Source: Trogon surrucura
Lineage: Eukaryota; Chordata; Aves; Trogoniformes; Trogonidae
Reading direction: 5' to 3'
DNA: 64,000 bases
Assembly (NCBI GenBank): GCA_020746105.1
Contig: CM036617.1
Span: 133,947,845-134,011,844, forward strand
The notes beneath the pieces are model-generated. The model made no database searches. It was given only the letters and a program-made list of their open reading frames with translations, and was not told the origin of the DNA. Position 1 is the first letter of the stretch. Each line of letters begins with the position of its first letter. Both the position numbers and the translations under genes were made by a program. Shown here piece after piece: positions 13,401 to 26,300 of this stretch.

Positions 13401-13596
13401 ATTGTCTATAACTTCTGTTGGTTATCAAGAACCTATATATTAGATGCCCAACAGCAGAGCCAGTACTTGAGATCACCACAACTTTCTGGAGGACGTGTCT
13501 TAGGGTTGTCAGTTGTAGGATTTTCTTGGGGAATCAAACTTCTGGGTTTACCTGTCAGATCCACAAGTCCCCAAGCAACCACAGCAACTGCCCCAG
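10486..13596. other. Intergenic, nothing recognised
   Basis: Only short frames without domains; no clear repeat, RNA gene or promoter-like GC patch seen. Confidence 0.4.
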
Positions 13597-14177
13597 TGTC
13601 CTGGTTTCAGCTGGAATCGAGCTAATTTTTTTTTCTTAATAGCTAGAATAGTGCTGTGTTTTGGATTCAGTATGGGATTTGGTATTAGAAGAATGCTGAT
13701 AATATATAGATGGTTTTAGTTGTTAGGACTTTTCACTTTCTCATGACTTGCTAGTGTGCAGCTGGAATTTTGGAGGGAGCATAACCAGAGCAACAGACTC
13801 AATTTGGCCGACGAAATATTCCATATCATACAATGTCATGCTCAATAAACAGATGAGGGATGACTGGACTCACTTCTGGGATTGTGTTTTCAGAGTTTTC
13901 TCTCCTCTGGGATCATTAGCTAAGAACTGTCTGGCTGGACATTGGGCAATGGATGGTAAGAAACTGAGTTGTACATCACTCATTTGTATATTCTATTATG
14001 ACTATTATTATCATTATTATTTTAATTCAGTTTTATTTCAATTACTAAGTTCTTTTTATCTCGGTCTATATCTCCTTACCTCTGCCCCTCCAATTCTTTT
14101 CCCATTTTTCCTGGGCAGAGGAGGGTGAGTGAGCAGCCGTGTGGTGTTTGGCTGCCATCCAGATTCAAACCATGACA
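13597..14177 (+). mobile_element. Solo LTR, avian ERVL type
   Basis: Begins TGTCCTGGTTTCAGCTGGAA and ends CCATGACA, the terminal text of a common bird ERVL-type LTR. In between are other familiar parts: GTGCTGTGTTTTGGATTCAGT, CAATGTCATGCTCAATAAAC, a long T-rich U5 and GAGTGAGCAGCCGTGTGGTG near the end. No primer binding site or internal retroviral sequence follows, so it is a solo LTR left by recombination. The 5-base flanks (CCCAG and TCCAA) do not form a clear target duplication, so it is probably old. Its 5' end resembles that of the ERV LTR at 58569. Confidence 0.85.
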
Positions 14178-15720
14178 TCCAAATGTCTTGAAATCTTGAA
14201 ATCACTTCTCCTAGGGCTACTTACATATGTCTGCCAGCCATACAGAGTGTAATTCTATGAGACAGCAACTGCATTTGAAAAGTTTTCTGTCTTTTCCACT
14301 CCTCAACACAGTTTCTCATCCACTCAGTTGCGCTAGGGCAGATGTCTGTAGGAACCCGCCGTGGAAGTCATTTGAGTTATGCCCTATTCTAATTACACAC
14401 CCCCTTTTCTTCTCCTCCTCCTTTTAAACCTAGTGTTTACCTCGGCGGGGCTTACACCCCCATGAAGGGCCATATTATCACAAACTGTGCATGGTGGAGT
14501 GAGTATGTAGCCAGGGAGAGTCACTCCCTGTGGCACTGAGGCAGGAAGGCAAACTTGGAAGAGAGTCTTTTGGATCAGTTTCCTCACGAGAGCAGCTATA
14601 AGGTGGAATCCCACCTCCAAGCACCTGGAAATGTTTCCCAGTTATCTTCCGAGCCTTCAGTGAGTAAGCCCCTTCAAGGAGTTATCTGTTTTTAATATAT
14701 ACCCTAAATATTTGGTTTTCACAGACCAGAGCAGGAAATGCTGTTAGTCTTAGTTGCTTTTTTTTTTTTTTATTTTGAACACTCTGGAGACAGTATTTTG
14801 ACTGTAGCCTCCTCTTCCTTTATTAAGGCTTCTGAACTGTACCTTGGCTTATGACTAGACCATTTTGTCCACATTTCCTCTGCTGCACAAGCTGAGTGGG
14901 TCTTACAGTTCAGACAATGGGCACACAGAACTCTTGAGGTTACCAGTCTTTCAGGCAGAATTTTATTTTGGCTTAAGAAGCAATGCACAGAAGAAAATGA
15001 TAGCAACAACAAAAAAAAAAAAAAAAAAGAAAGAGAAACCCCTATACTTCCTTCAAGTCTGGAACAAGTGAGCCCTCTGACCACCTGTACCCAGGGAAAA
15101 AACAGTAGGTCCCTGCTAAACTCAGGGGAAAGTCCCCACACCCACATGCCGCCACCACCTCAGTTGATTTGAGTCCAGGAGCCTTTTCCTCCCTTTTCCC
15201 TGTGGGTTATGTGCCTCAGCTCAGCATTTGTGCTCTTTTGCTCTTTCCCAGCCCTGCACTGGAGTTTTCTTGCAGAGCAAGATCAGCTGGCTTTTTTCCT
15301 GAGTCTTAAAAAAGTCCTTCATGCACTCTTAGGGAAGCCCTCCAGCCAGGGCTGTAAGGGAAAAGCCTGGGGAAATATGAATATACAGTGTTTTACTCTA
15401 ATAGTGGTGATTATCTGGCTCGGCTTCCTTGTGCCTGCAGAGAGCCCCATATCCTAGGGCTGAGCAAGAGAGTGCCATTAGCCATTTTTCATGTCAACAG
15501 CCTGCAGGTGACGAAGAGGCCACCACAAGGGTTCTTCCCATGTCAGAGCCTTGCTGTGAAAAACGTGTACCTCACTTCCAGCCAGATTGTGGGTTTAATT
15601 TCAAGCTACTGGTCATCCTTGTGCTACTCTCCTGGAGTAGAGAAGCTGCCTCTATCTCACATCTTCCCCTCATGGAGAGAAAATATCAAAGATACACTGT
15701 GAATGTAAGAGTGTAAAAAT
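14178..15720. other. Intergenic, with an 18-base poly(A) run
   Basis: Anonymous sequence. A homopolymeric A run lies at about 15010-15028 and a T run at 14759-14771. No recognisable retrogene precedes the A run. Confidence 0.4.
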
Positions 15721-15722
15721 GG

Positions 15723-16400
15723 TTGTACCAATGGTCTCTCTAGCCTAGTGCTCTGCTATGGCTTATACAAGATCCCTAAGGAAAGGCACTGGGAGTCAAG
15801 GCATCATATAGAAGCTTCCTGTAAAAACAAGAGTCAGACATCCTGAGCTGGCATTCATACCCAGGCCATCATATTCAAAAGCCAGTGAAGGAACTCATCC
15901 TCCAGAAATTACCTAATCACTGTTTGAGCTCATTTATACTTGCAGTCTCCTAAATATCCTCCAACAATAATTATACCATCTTTGTGATACATAAAATGAA
16001 TTTCCTTTTGTTTGCAGTGAAATTGCTGCCTGAGTTCACCACCATTTCCTACAGACTAGGTGAAATAGATTAAACACCTTAAGTTCTGTACATTTGAAAG
16101 GAAGATCTTCAGGCCACAGATCAGGTTTTATTGTACCACTCTTTTAAATCCTTTTCCATTTTTTCCATATCCTTTTTTGAATCATGGACATATTCCAGCA
16201 CCTTGTGCTATAAACAGAGGTAACACAATCTGTTCACTCTTCGAGATTCTATTTTATAACAGCATGTTATCGTGTATCTCCCTCCCTGGAGTCTTGCCTT
16301 CCCAGGATAGTGTATTCTGTTCTGCAAGTGTGATCCACATACTTTGTTCCTCAACATATAACCTTATGTTTTAATTCTAAGTGTGATTTGACCAAGGGTC
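15723..16400 (-). mobile_element. Old, diverged CR1-like LINE fragment
   Basis: Read on the minus strand this ends with a CCAATGGTCTCTCTAGCCTAGTG-like 3' end (complement at about 15727-15750), typical of older CR1 subfamilies. It also contains degraded pieces of the ORF2 3' part, for example ATGAATTTCCTTTTGTTTGC near 15997 and TTTTCCATATCC near 16160. No frame is open. Confidence 0.5.
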
Positions 16401-17219
16401 TTGGGAGACACTCACTTCCCATTAACCTTACCAGATCTAAAGTGTGCACCATACTAGAAGAGACAGTCACACCTGCAGAGCTGTGAAGCCCTCCTAGACA
16501 CATTTTGGCAGCATGAGACAGCCATGGACATCAGAAAGCAGTTGGATGTTGAACAAATCATGTGGCAGCCTAGCACTGGAGAGTCTGAATTTCCTGGACA
16601 CTTTCATGTCATCGGCAAAGAGTCTGAAGTATATACGCAGGACACAAAAGCACTAGCTGTTTTATCTTCTACTCTCACACAAAATGTACAGCTAAAGAGG
16701 GTCCTTTGGTCTTTTGTGGCTTTCTGAGAAAAACCTGGCAAAGAAACCTGTTGCAGTGGAGAGAATGCTGCTCAGCACGGCCTGTTCACCTCCTGGAGAA
16801 TGGGACCTGACATCTGCAAAGTGAAAATTCTTAGAACTAGGAAAAATTATGAACATCACTGAACCAAAAAAAATTGAGCTTAAACCCATATTTTCCCCAC
16901 GTGGCCTTAATTGCATCCATGTGATCGACTTCTGTCAGAGCTTCCTAATATTTAGTTTGTTGGATCTCCATCTCGAGAACCCAGATCTCTCCCAGCCCTT
17001 GTCACGACACAGGAGAGTCCATCCTTTTTCGGCAATTTTAAATCCCCTTTACACAGAAGTGTAATTGCCCCTCTTTGGTCTCAGTCTCCCTCCAGGGTAA
17101 ATAAGAGTTGGTCCCTAAACCAAGAAAGCCTGTTGTCTGTGCCAGCATGATAGCCAGTTCTCTTCCAGCATGGTGAGAACAGGGGTACCTCCAAGAGCCA
17201 GATGGGTCTCTCTGCAGTG

Positions 17220-17775
17220 CTGAAGGCTAGCCAAATGCTGGGCTTCGTTAGCAAGAACTCGGCAAGTGATGATTAACCCTGTCTTCATGGCGCATGAAAA
17301 GCCACATCTGCAATACTGTGGGACGCTGACACCCTGGAGCAAGCCCAGCAAAAGACCGTAAGATGACTGTGGGGTGGAGGACATTACACATAACAAGAAG
17401 TGTTTGTTCAGCCTGAAGAAAAGAGAGAAGATAGCAGCTGCCTGCTACCACCCGAAGGGGGTTAGACAGAAGATAGAGCCAGACTCCTCTCACGGGGGCA
17501 CAGAGAAAGGACACAAGACAAGGAGCACAGGTTGCAACAAATGAGCTTCCTATGGGACACAAGGAAAAGCCTCTCCTGTGAGGGTATTTCAGCAGTGGAA
17601 CAGGTTTTCAGAGAGGCTAAAGACTCTCTACAACTGGAGGTGTTCAGGATTTCCCTGGGCCAGGCCCCAAGCAACCCAGTCTAATTTATGAGTCACCCTG
17701 CTGGGGGCAGAGGGATGCTGTAGAGACCCCAGAGGTCCCTTCCCACATGAGTCTTCCTGTGACACTGTGACTAAC
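17220..17775 (+). mobile_element. CR1 LINE 3' fragment, degraded
   Basis: Plus-strand remnants of the CR1 ORF2 end are recognisable: a CCACATCTGCAATACTGTG block at 17303, TTGTTCAGCCTGAAGAAAAG at 17404, GTGGAACAGGTTTTCAGAGAGG near 17595 and CAGAGGTCCCTTCCCA near 17730, followed by the decayed CTGTGACACTGTGA tail. Numerous stops and indels make it an inactive copy. Confidence 0.8.
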
Positions 17776-20700
17776 AAGTAGGTTTATTTGATTTTTGCAT
17801 TTTTTTATTAGTGGGACAGTAGAAGCTATCTTACAAAATGATGCAGGCTGCTACCTGCCAAACGGAGAGGAAATTGAGAAAAACAGCTCAGCTGCCACCA
17901 CACTCCAAATTGCAGCCTCTCACACAATCACATTAATCCAGCATAAACACGTAGTGTCACAGAAAGGGGCAATCCCATCTTTCTTTTCATCTCTCCTGCT
18001 GCCTCTCTTTTGTCAACACTGATGAGCATCAGAGAATCGATCCAGCTGAAAACTAAGCTATAAAGAAATAAATCCATTTTGATTTACAATGAGGCCTTTC
18101 ACTTTAAAAATACACCATTTCCCTCCCTAGAAATTTTTGTTCCAAGCGGAGTCATTGAGGATCACCAAATCAGAGACTCCATTCTCTTCAGGAGTATTTT
18201 GGGGCACTGCTCTCCCCTTTCGTGCTGTGCCATCATCTGCATGAACCTTCCCAGGGATTGGATTCTCCTGCAAATGATTTCCCATGGCACCATATGCTCC
18301 TTTAGTTGCACACTACTTTTCTATATGTAGCTTTCCCACTAAGAAAGAAATAACATATTCTTTGTTAATAAGTTTTTGCCTGTAGCTTCCAGAGCTCCAG
18401 TGTGCCATAAGATATACGCTCTGCATTGTGAAAACACAGATCTACTTTATCACAGTTCCTGAGGACAAATGCAACTAAGAGGTGGCCTGTGCAATGTTCA
18501 TCCCCAACATGGCCAAGGTGCCTCTTCTGTGTCAGAGACCCACACTGCTGCCAAGAGTAAAACACAAAGAGGATTCAAGTCCCATGAGCAGAAGCCACAC
18601 TCTTTTGGGAAAGGTTTGTGGTTTTTTTCATGAGGGGATACTTGCTGTATTGTCAGTTGAGAGTAACAGCAGCAAATGGCATAAGTGGATCAGTCTGCCT
18701 CTCTCTCAGAAGCCAGGAAACCATTGATATTCACCCGGATCAGCTGCTGGAAGGTTTTATACCAGTGGACACAAGCCACACCTATTCTGGAGATCCCCCC
18801 AGGTCAAAATGTCTCTCGAGAAAAGCAGTCACACAGTCTCCCTGCAAAACTGTGAAGAGACTGGCAAACTGAAGAAGCCACACTTAAGAAAGGGCTCGGT
18901 GTAATCTGTTGGGGGAATCTGGGTGCTCTGGTTTCACTACATGTCCAGCATCAGCCTCCCAGGCCGTCCTCACACTGCTCTTACCACCACTCGTCACTTT
19001 TGGTGCTGATAGCTCTTTCAGAGATTTGTTTGCTGGACGTTTCTGCCAGAAAGCTCACTCACTTTCTGGACTACCCCAGCACTAGTCTGTCATTGAACTC
19101 TGCTGTCAGCACTGGAGCTTCCAGCCCTCCAGGGCCCCAGGATCTTGCAGGTGATTGGACCGTTTCTCTCCAGCTACCCAGCTTGCTGTATGGATTTTCG
19201 TAGTTGATCCACTTTACCCTCTGTGTTGCAAAACACAAAGGCTGTGGCATCAAAGACATCATTCAACTAGATATTGGCCAAGGTACTGATACCCATCAGC
19301 ATCTCCACCGGCAGTTGTGGATGTCCAAAGAGGATCCTGCAGCATTCCATCGTCCCCAAGAAAGATCTGGAGGCCTTTTGAAAGAGAACATTTACACACC
19401 TCTCTACAGCTAATGCTGGCCAGATACAAGATGACCTTCCAGTTCAGGTTTCTCTGGGATATTCAGCTGTCTGCTGAGGATTGTCATACAAAAGTCACTT
19501 GCCTCTTAACACTGTAAGGAAAGAGGCTGCAGATTTGTCCAAAGACTCCATAAATTTACACTTTCCTAAAGGTGTTCCCATGGGATTCTGGGAAGCAGGC
19601 TAGGCTTCCTGGGAAGCACCGCTAGACTCTCCTCAGCTCCATATCAGAGACTTGTGGTGACTCAGGCACTGCCCATTCAGCAAATTCTCTAAAAAGGATC
19701 TTTTCAAAAGAGTATCCTGGTAAATATCAGGCAGCCAGTCTGTCTTCCTCCTCATAGCACTTCTACAGAGACACATGTTTGTTTTGCCCAGATCTACTGG
19801 GAGATATGAACTTCCTCTTCTCTAATCCTCACTCCTTACCCCTTTTTAGGATCTGTCACCTCAGACAAATGGGTCCCTCCTCCAAGACCCCTCTCTGACA
19901 TGTGGCGTACTGTAGCCCTGGAAGGATAACATGCTGCTTCCAGGCATCCAGATGTCTGCAGGAACCAATTCCTCCTGTGAGAAAGGAAGTACATTTGGTA
20001 CCCTTGCTGAACTTATTGAAGCTGAGCAATTTCATACACAGAATAGATCGCAGGTTGGCACCTTGGTAGAAAACATGATGGCCCTTCGTGGAGGAAGAGT
20101 GGCTTGCATCCCTCTACCTCGGGGGTGTCTATTTCAATGCATCTCCACATTGTGCTTCACACACAAAGTCTGCCAAGCCAGGGGCACCAGCTCTTTTCTG
20201 GTTTGGGGTTCTGCTGCTTGACCACTCCACAGCCATGAGGTATTGACCTGGGAACCATCTGTCCTGAGCACCTAGAGAACGACAGCTCCACTACTTCCCC
20301 TTTGGAGCTGATCTTAGACCTCTTTTAGCTCCCTGAGCTCCTCACTCAGTGTCAGCAGTCTCACAGTTAATCCCAGTCTGACCCCGGGAAACCCCGGTGC
20401 CTATTCTGGTGCCTGTCGAGTACCACCCTGCCCAGCAGCTTTTGCTCACCCTGCCAGACCTTCCCTTCTGTCTCTCCAAGTATGGCTGCTTTCTGTTTAT
20501 AGTCCCTCGCCACAAACTTATTAGTTATCTCTTATTGGTAAGTAGCTTCTTTTTGCTTGTTGTGTTTGCTTTAGCTCTGGGCAAACAGCAACCAGGACAT
20601 TTTACATGAGGTCCTTTAGGTGAGTGCTCTATCTCAGGAATACCCAGACCAGATGATCTCAAGTTGTGCAGCTGATAACCCAGTCTTCGGGTCACAGTGC

Positions 20701-23100
20701 AACTCCTTAGGACAGTTAAAGCATGCCAGTAAATTACAGAACACCTCAAAAAGTCAGCACAAAACAGATTGTAACTAGCTTCAGGTGTGATGCCGCAAGG
20801 ACCAAAACATGAAAGTGTAATCACTCAGAGAAAAACATTCTATCACAGAAATCTGGAAACTCAACGGAAAATTTCTTTAGCGAGACTAACTCAATGATAT
20901 TGCAGAATAGTGTTTTCTATTCCTATTTTTCTTGGTAAGTGTAGTTTGCACCTGTAAGACATGCCAAGAGAGACAATAAAAGCAATGTATTAAGGTTGTG
21001 ACTGCTGCGGGTAAGTCTGGAATCTAGCTAAAGCTAGCTAATGCCTAACACAAACAAAGAAGTATTTAGTGGGCTGGACTTTTTATCCCATTGTAGCTGA
21101 GTCCTCATTCCCCATGGCTCTGTGAGAGTCCCACAGGTCTCTGCCAGCCCCTCTGTTCAGTGGACCCACACAGGCAGTTCTGAGAAGATGTCCCGTGCTG
21201 ATCTTGCTCTGGTCACTGTTATTTCTGTGGCCAGGTCCTATTCTGGGAGATGATGAAAATGTCATTCAAGGGAGTCAGCATTTAAAATGGGTCATTAGAC
21301 AGAAACGTCACAGGTGTCTTTGCTAAAGATAGCCTGGTGCTGAGTAAAACAGTGCCTCCAAAACCTTCATTTCACAACATGCTCACTCAGCATAATAACC
21401 CCCCATCACCAAACACCCCCTAGTGCCAGACAGCTCCTGTCACTTTCCTGGGATCTCCATTGTGATCACCTATTGGAAAGTGGCAGCAGGATGGGAATAC
21501 GTCTCTCTCATTTTCTACTTCTTACAAGAAAGAAGCATTGCCTAGTGGATGGATTTGGTTAAGGGTGGTTTTGGTGACTAGAGGGGAATAGTGCCAGGAC
21601 ATGAAATCTAAGAGTGCAGAGAGGGTTGGGATGGAGAGAAAGAGCAGAAAGCTTGGTGTGTTCCCCAAGCAAAGTCAGAGGAGGGGGAGCAGATGACACC
21701 AGGCTGTGGAGCTGTACGTGTCTCCCCATCACGCTTCCATCTTCCTTCTCTCTCGTCTTCACCCACACACTCACACCATTCTCACACTGCTGATTCAGGG
21801 GAAAGAGAGGTTGGTGCTTTCTGGTTGGAGTGGGCACCACAAACTGTTTTTCTTGAACAGGAGGAAAAAACACGTCCTGTCAACCATCACAAGTTCTCCC
21901 CCATCTTCTGTCCTCTCTTCCTCTCTCATGCGATGCCATGGGCTGTGTAACACAGAGGGCACAAAGGACCACTACAAAGCAGTCGGCAAAGGACATCAAG
22001 GCACACAAGGTTGCATCAGGTTACCGTACACCAAATACATCCCTCAAGAGGCTGAAGAGCCATGTGTGATAAAAGAGACTATGAGCTGTCACCACAACAG
22101 GGAGCAGCTGAAGCAAGGCATACCACTTGCTCTCTTTCATCCTCTAGCTTCACTAGCCAGCTGAGGAAAACTGGAGGGCAAGCTAGGATCCTTCCACAGT
22201 GAAGAAGTGGCTATTCTGAGTCACCTCCCTTCCCTCACACCCAAGGAAAAGCCCCAGCCCTCGGGGGATGAGCAGCTGAGGGGCTTGGGTGTCTGACACC
22301 TGTCATGAAGGGCTGATTAAGTCCAAAAGAGTCAAGAGCCAGTAGGTTGCTGGAAAGTGTGAGCCACAACAGTGGGGGTTCCCTGAGGCAAAAGGGGCCC
22401 CAGGATGAGGCACATGGAGGGAAATGTGTTGCCCTATGCAAAGCTCAGCAGCTACATGGGAGCTAGGACGAGCCCACTCAGCACAGGAGCTCTGGTGGGT
22501 TTTCCTCAGAGCTGCTGGAGGAGAAGGGTCCCTTCCTCACACCCCTTGCAGTACCACAGCATGCAGCCCATCTTCACAGGGCTGGTTGCTTCTCCTGAAT
22601 GCTCCTCTCTGTCTCCACAGACCACCTCAGCTTTGTCCCATATTGTCCCTGGACTCTGTATGGATGGGTCACACGTCCCGTGGTTGGAGCTCACCATAAA
22701 CCCTTTCCTCATGCTGCCTGTGAACTAGCCAATGAGGAAAAGCCAAGAAATCAGCATGTTTGAAGGACTAAAGAAGGAAAAGAAGAAAAAAAATTTTTTA
22801 AAAAAAAAAGAGAATAGCATAAAAAAGACCAATATGTTCTCAAAAGTCCTGAAACAATTACAGAGAAGCTGTAAGAGGCGGAAAGATCAAACCAAAAAAG
22901 GTAAGAGATGAAAGAAAAACATGAAGGGCACTTGCTGGGAAGTTTCTTCTACAATTTTTCCACTGTCTATGTAGAAGCGAAACTTGTAAGAAAAACAACA
23001 GCGACCCAAAGAGTTTCCACTAAAAGATGCTTAGAGCAGTGTCTCTGGTCCCTCCCTCCCCTCTCACCAGCTTCAGCTCTGCCTTCACGTGCCTCAGAAT
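17776..23100. other. Intergenic, upstream of LAG3
   Basis: No gene or clear repeat recognised. A-rich, low-complexity sequence lies at 22775-22812. The last few hundred bases before LAG3 should hold its promoter, but there is no CpG island or convincing TATA box. Confidence 0.4.
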
Positions 23101-23370
23101 TATACTGGTTTCTTGGTCATGACGCATCTTCTTAGTGATACGAGGAAATTAGCTGCCCACCTGCAATATAAGGGCATCTAGGAAAATACTTTGATCAGAG
23201 AGAGAGACGACATCTGAGCAAGCACGTCCAGCTGACCCTCCCTTGGCTCATCCACCCACTCTAACTTCTTTACCCATGCCTCATTTTTGCTGATCTCTTG
23301 AAGCTCCAGACCTGATCGAGCACAGACCCGAGTGGGAAGACCCAGCCTCTCATCTCTCCTGGATGCCACC

Positions 23371-26300
23371 ATGAAGCCTGTGACCCTAATGCTGTTCCTC
23401 ACCTTCATTCTGCTGGCTTTCAGTGGTAAGAGGGGCTGAACATATCAGTGTGGGCAGAGTTGTAAGCTGAGTCTGGGTGTTACTTGGTCTCTGACAGGTC
23501 CAGAAGGGAATATTTGTGCCCTTCTAACTCTACTGAAGATGCCCTCCACTCCATAAGTCTCACCCTTTGCTTAACCCTCTGTATTGTTACAGTTGGACAT
23601 ATCCTACCAGGAGTAACAGAGGGAGAAAGCAGGGAGCAGAAAGTGTGGGCCAGAGCGGGGAGTTCTGCTGTGCTGCCTTGTCGCCTGAGCCCAAAAAAGG
23701 TGTGGAAGAAGCTGCCTGACAAGACCACCGTGCTGTGGAAGCGGCATGGGGGAAGGTACGCCAGAACTGAGACAGATCTGTGTCCTCGTGGGGGGACTGA
23801 GGAGGGTGGGAGACATTTTGAGCCCCTTTTCACCTTCTCCACATTCCCTCCTTCCTGCCCCATCATCCTTGATCTCGCCTTTGCCTCTGGTATGAGCTGC
23901 TCATTGTCCCACTTGCAGTGCCCACCAGGAGCCATTCATGGTGCTGGAGGTGGGCTACTCGGGCCTCCGCAAGATGGGACTGCCCATGAGGCCCCGGGTG
24001 TCAGTCCAGGACTCTGCGCTACGCAACGGAGACTTCTCCCTGCGAATCGACCCTGTCCGGAACGAGGACGCCGGCCTGTATGAGGCACGGGTGGTATACA
24101 ACATGGAAGTCCAGAGCTGCCAGGTGGAGCTGGGTGTAATTACAGGTGGGAAAAGATGGAAAGCCTAGAGAACATTGATTTTAGGACTGGGGAAGTTGTA
24201 AGGGTGGGACGGAGTGGAGAGGTGGTGTTTGCTGAGGCAGGTTAGAGTACAGGCAACAGCCTCCTGAAGATGCACCACTTCCTGATGTCTGCTCTCAGCT
24301 CTGGAGACAGGGCTATGTGAGGGACAAAGCTAGGACAGGAGGGGCACAAAGGGAAGCTTTGGTTGTCCTCCTGTGATCTTGGCTTCCCCTCACCCCATCA
24401 CTTTCTTCTTGCAGTAACTCTCAGTCCACCCAGCCCTGTGATAGAAAATGAGCCACTCTTGTTGAGCTGCAACTCGAGCCACCGGGCCAGCCTTGTGGAG
24501 ACATGCTGGTTCCACGATGGGCACCTGGTCCCCACCTCCAGGACCTTCTGCTCCTTGCATGGGGCAATCTCCATTCTCCGGCCGGCCATGAGTGATGCGG
24601 GCTTCTGGCACTGCCAGCTCAGATACTCTGATAACGAGATAATTTCTGCTACATACAACCTGCAAGTTCTAGGTGAGCTCAGTCTCTGCGTTGCTACTTC
24701 AGCATCCCCAAGTTTCTCCCTTTGATACGACTGACCAACACCAGTGGCACCAGCTTCCTCGCTCCCACCTGTCCTCACTTCCCAGGCCAGCCACCTTGCT
24801 GCAGAGCTCTTTCCAGCCACCACCCTACACTGTCCTCTCTTTCTGGCTCAGGTTTTGATGGCCCAGCCAACCCTGTGGTATATGCAGCAGCTGGCTCTGC
24901 AGCTGATCTACCGTGCACTCTGAGCTACCTTCCCAGTGCCCTTGGGATCAACATGGTGACAGCCCACTGGAGCCGCCTTGCAGGAGGACATTTGCAAGAC
25001 TGGGGCATCTCCCAGAATATGAGTAGCAGAAGCTTCCCATTTCACTTCCCTGCGGTGGGGCCAGGTGATGCAGGGCAGTACCGCTGTGCTGTCTCTGTTG
25101 GCAGCAAGACTATCAGCAGGGACGTGACCTTGGCAGTGGTTACAGGTGAGAGGAGAGACAGGGAAGTGCATCATCACTGTGTGATCTCCCACTGCCTGCA
25201 AATAAACCTCCAGGCATCCCAGTGCAGTGAATGTGGGTTCCTCCTGCTCATAGGTTCCCACCCCAGGGTGGGAAACAAGGCTTCTATTCAGGGCATTGCA
25301 CTGCACTGAACTCTGCTGAAAGCAGGGATTTTCCTGGGTAACCTGATTGTACTTAAGACTGAGAAGGACAAAATAAATTAGAGGAAGTAATAAAGGAGGG
25401 ATGTAACAGAAGAAGGAGGAACGAAGAAGAGATGTAGACCTGCCTGTAGTCTTTCCTGAGCATATTTTTTTTTCATTTGCTGCAGTCACTCCGAGCATCC
25501 AAGGACCGGTTTCTGAGGGGTCTCACTTGATGCTCATCTGCAGCCTCACACACCCCCGAGGACATGAACATTTTCAGTGGAAGCACCTCGACGCACCCCC
25601 CACTAGCAGGAAGCTGGATGTGGCCACCTCCCGTAATCTGGAGAGCCACAGACCCCAGATGGGCCCTACCTTGGAAATACCCCAAGTGTCACAGAAGGAT
25701 ATGGGCACATGGGAATGCAGTGTATACGGCCCAGAAGGCAGACTGGGAGCAGTGGAGTATGAGCTGCAGATTACAGGTACTGTCCCCCACGGATCTGTAA
25801 CCAACCCCTCCTTCTCAGCTGATTTGATTTCCTGGTGCCCTTTCCTCTCCAAGCTTCCCACTGTACTTCTTCCCTTTGGCTGCTTGAATTCCACCTTGTT
25901 GGCATCCTGTCTTAGCTCTCACCAGTTCCTCCTGTTGCTTCTTCCAGTTCCCTGTGCCCTTTTCCAGTTTGCCTGTCTTTGTGCACTCCCAGCCTTGCCT
26001 CAGTGCAACATCAGCCCTCCCCACCTTTCTAACTGTGGTTTCTCCACACAGGTGCTCAGGTCTCCAACCCTTCCACTATCTTTAGTGGGCAGGTTACTTT
26101 TGGGCTCACACTGACCCTCTTCCTCCTGCTTACAATCTGTTTTCTGGCTCTGGCACTACAAAACAGGGTAAGTGTCCATATTTGTTAGTTCTCCTGTGCA
26201 TCAGCCTTTATTTGTCCTTCCTCTGGGTACTCTAGTGACAGCAGTGAAATGTCTCAGGGACTCAGCAGCCAGAGCAACAATGGGGCTCAGGAAGCCTGTT

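Noticed and set aside
15010-15028. Poly(A) run as the tail of a processed retrogene
   Set aside because: No gene-like sequence or poly(A) signal precedes it in either orientation.
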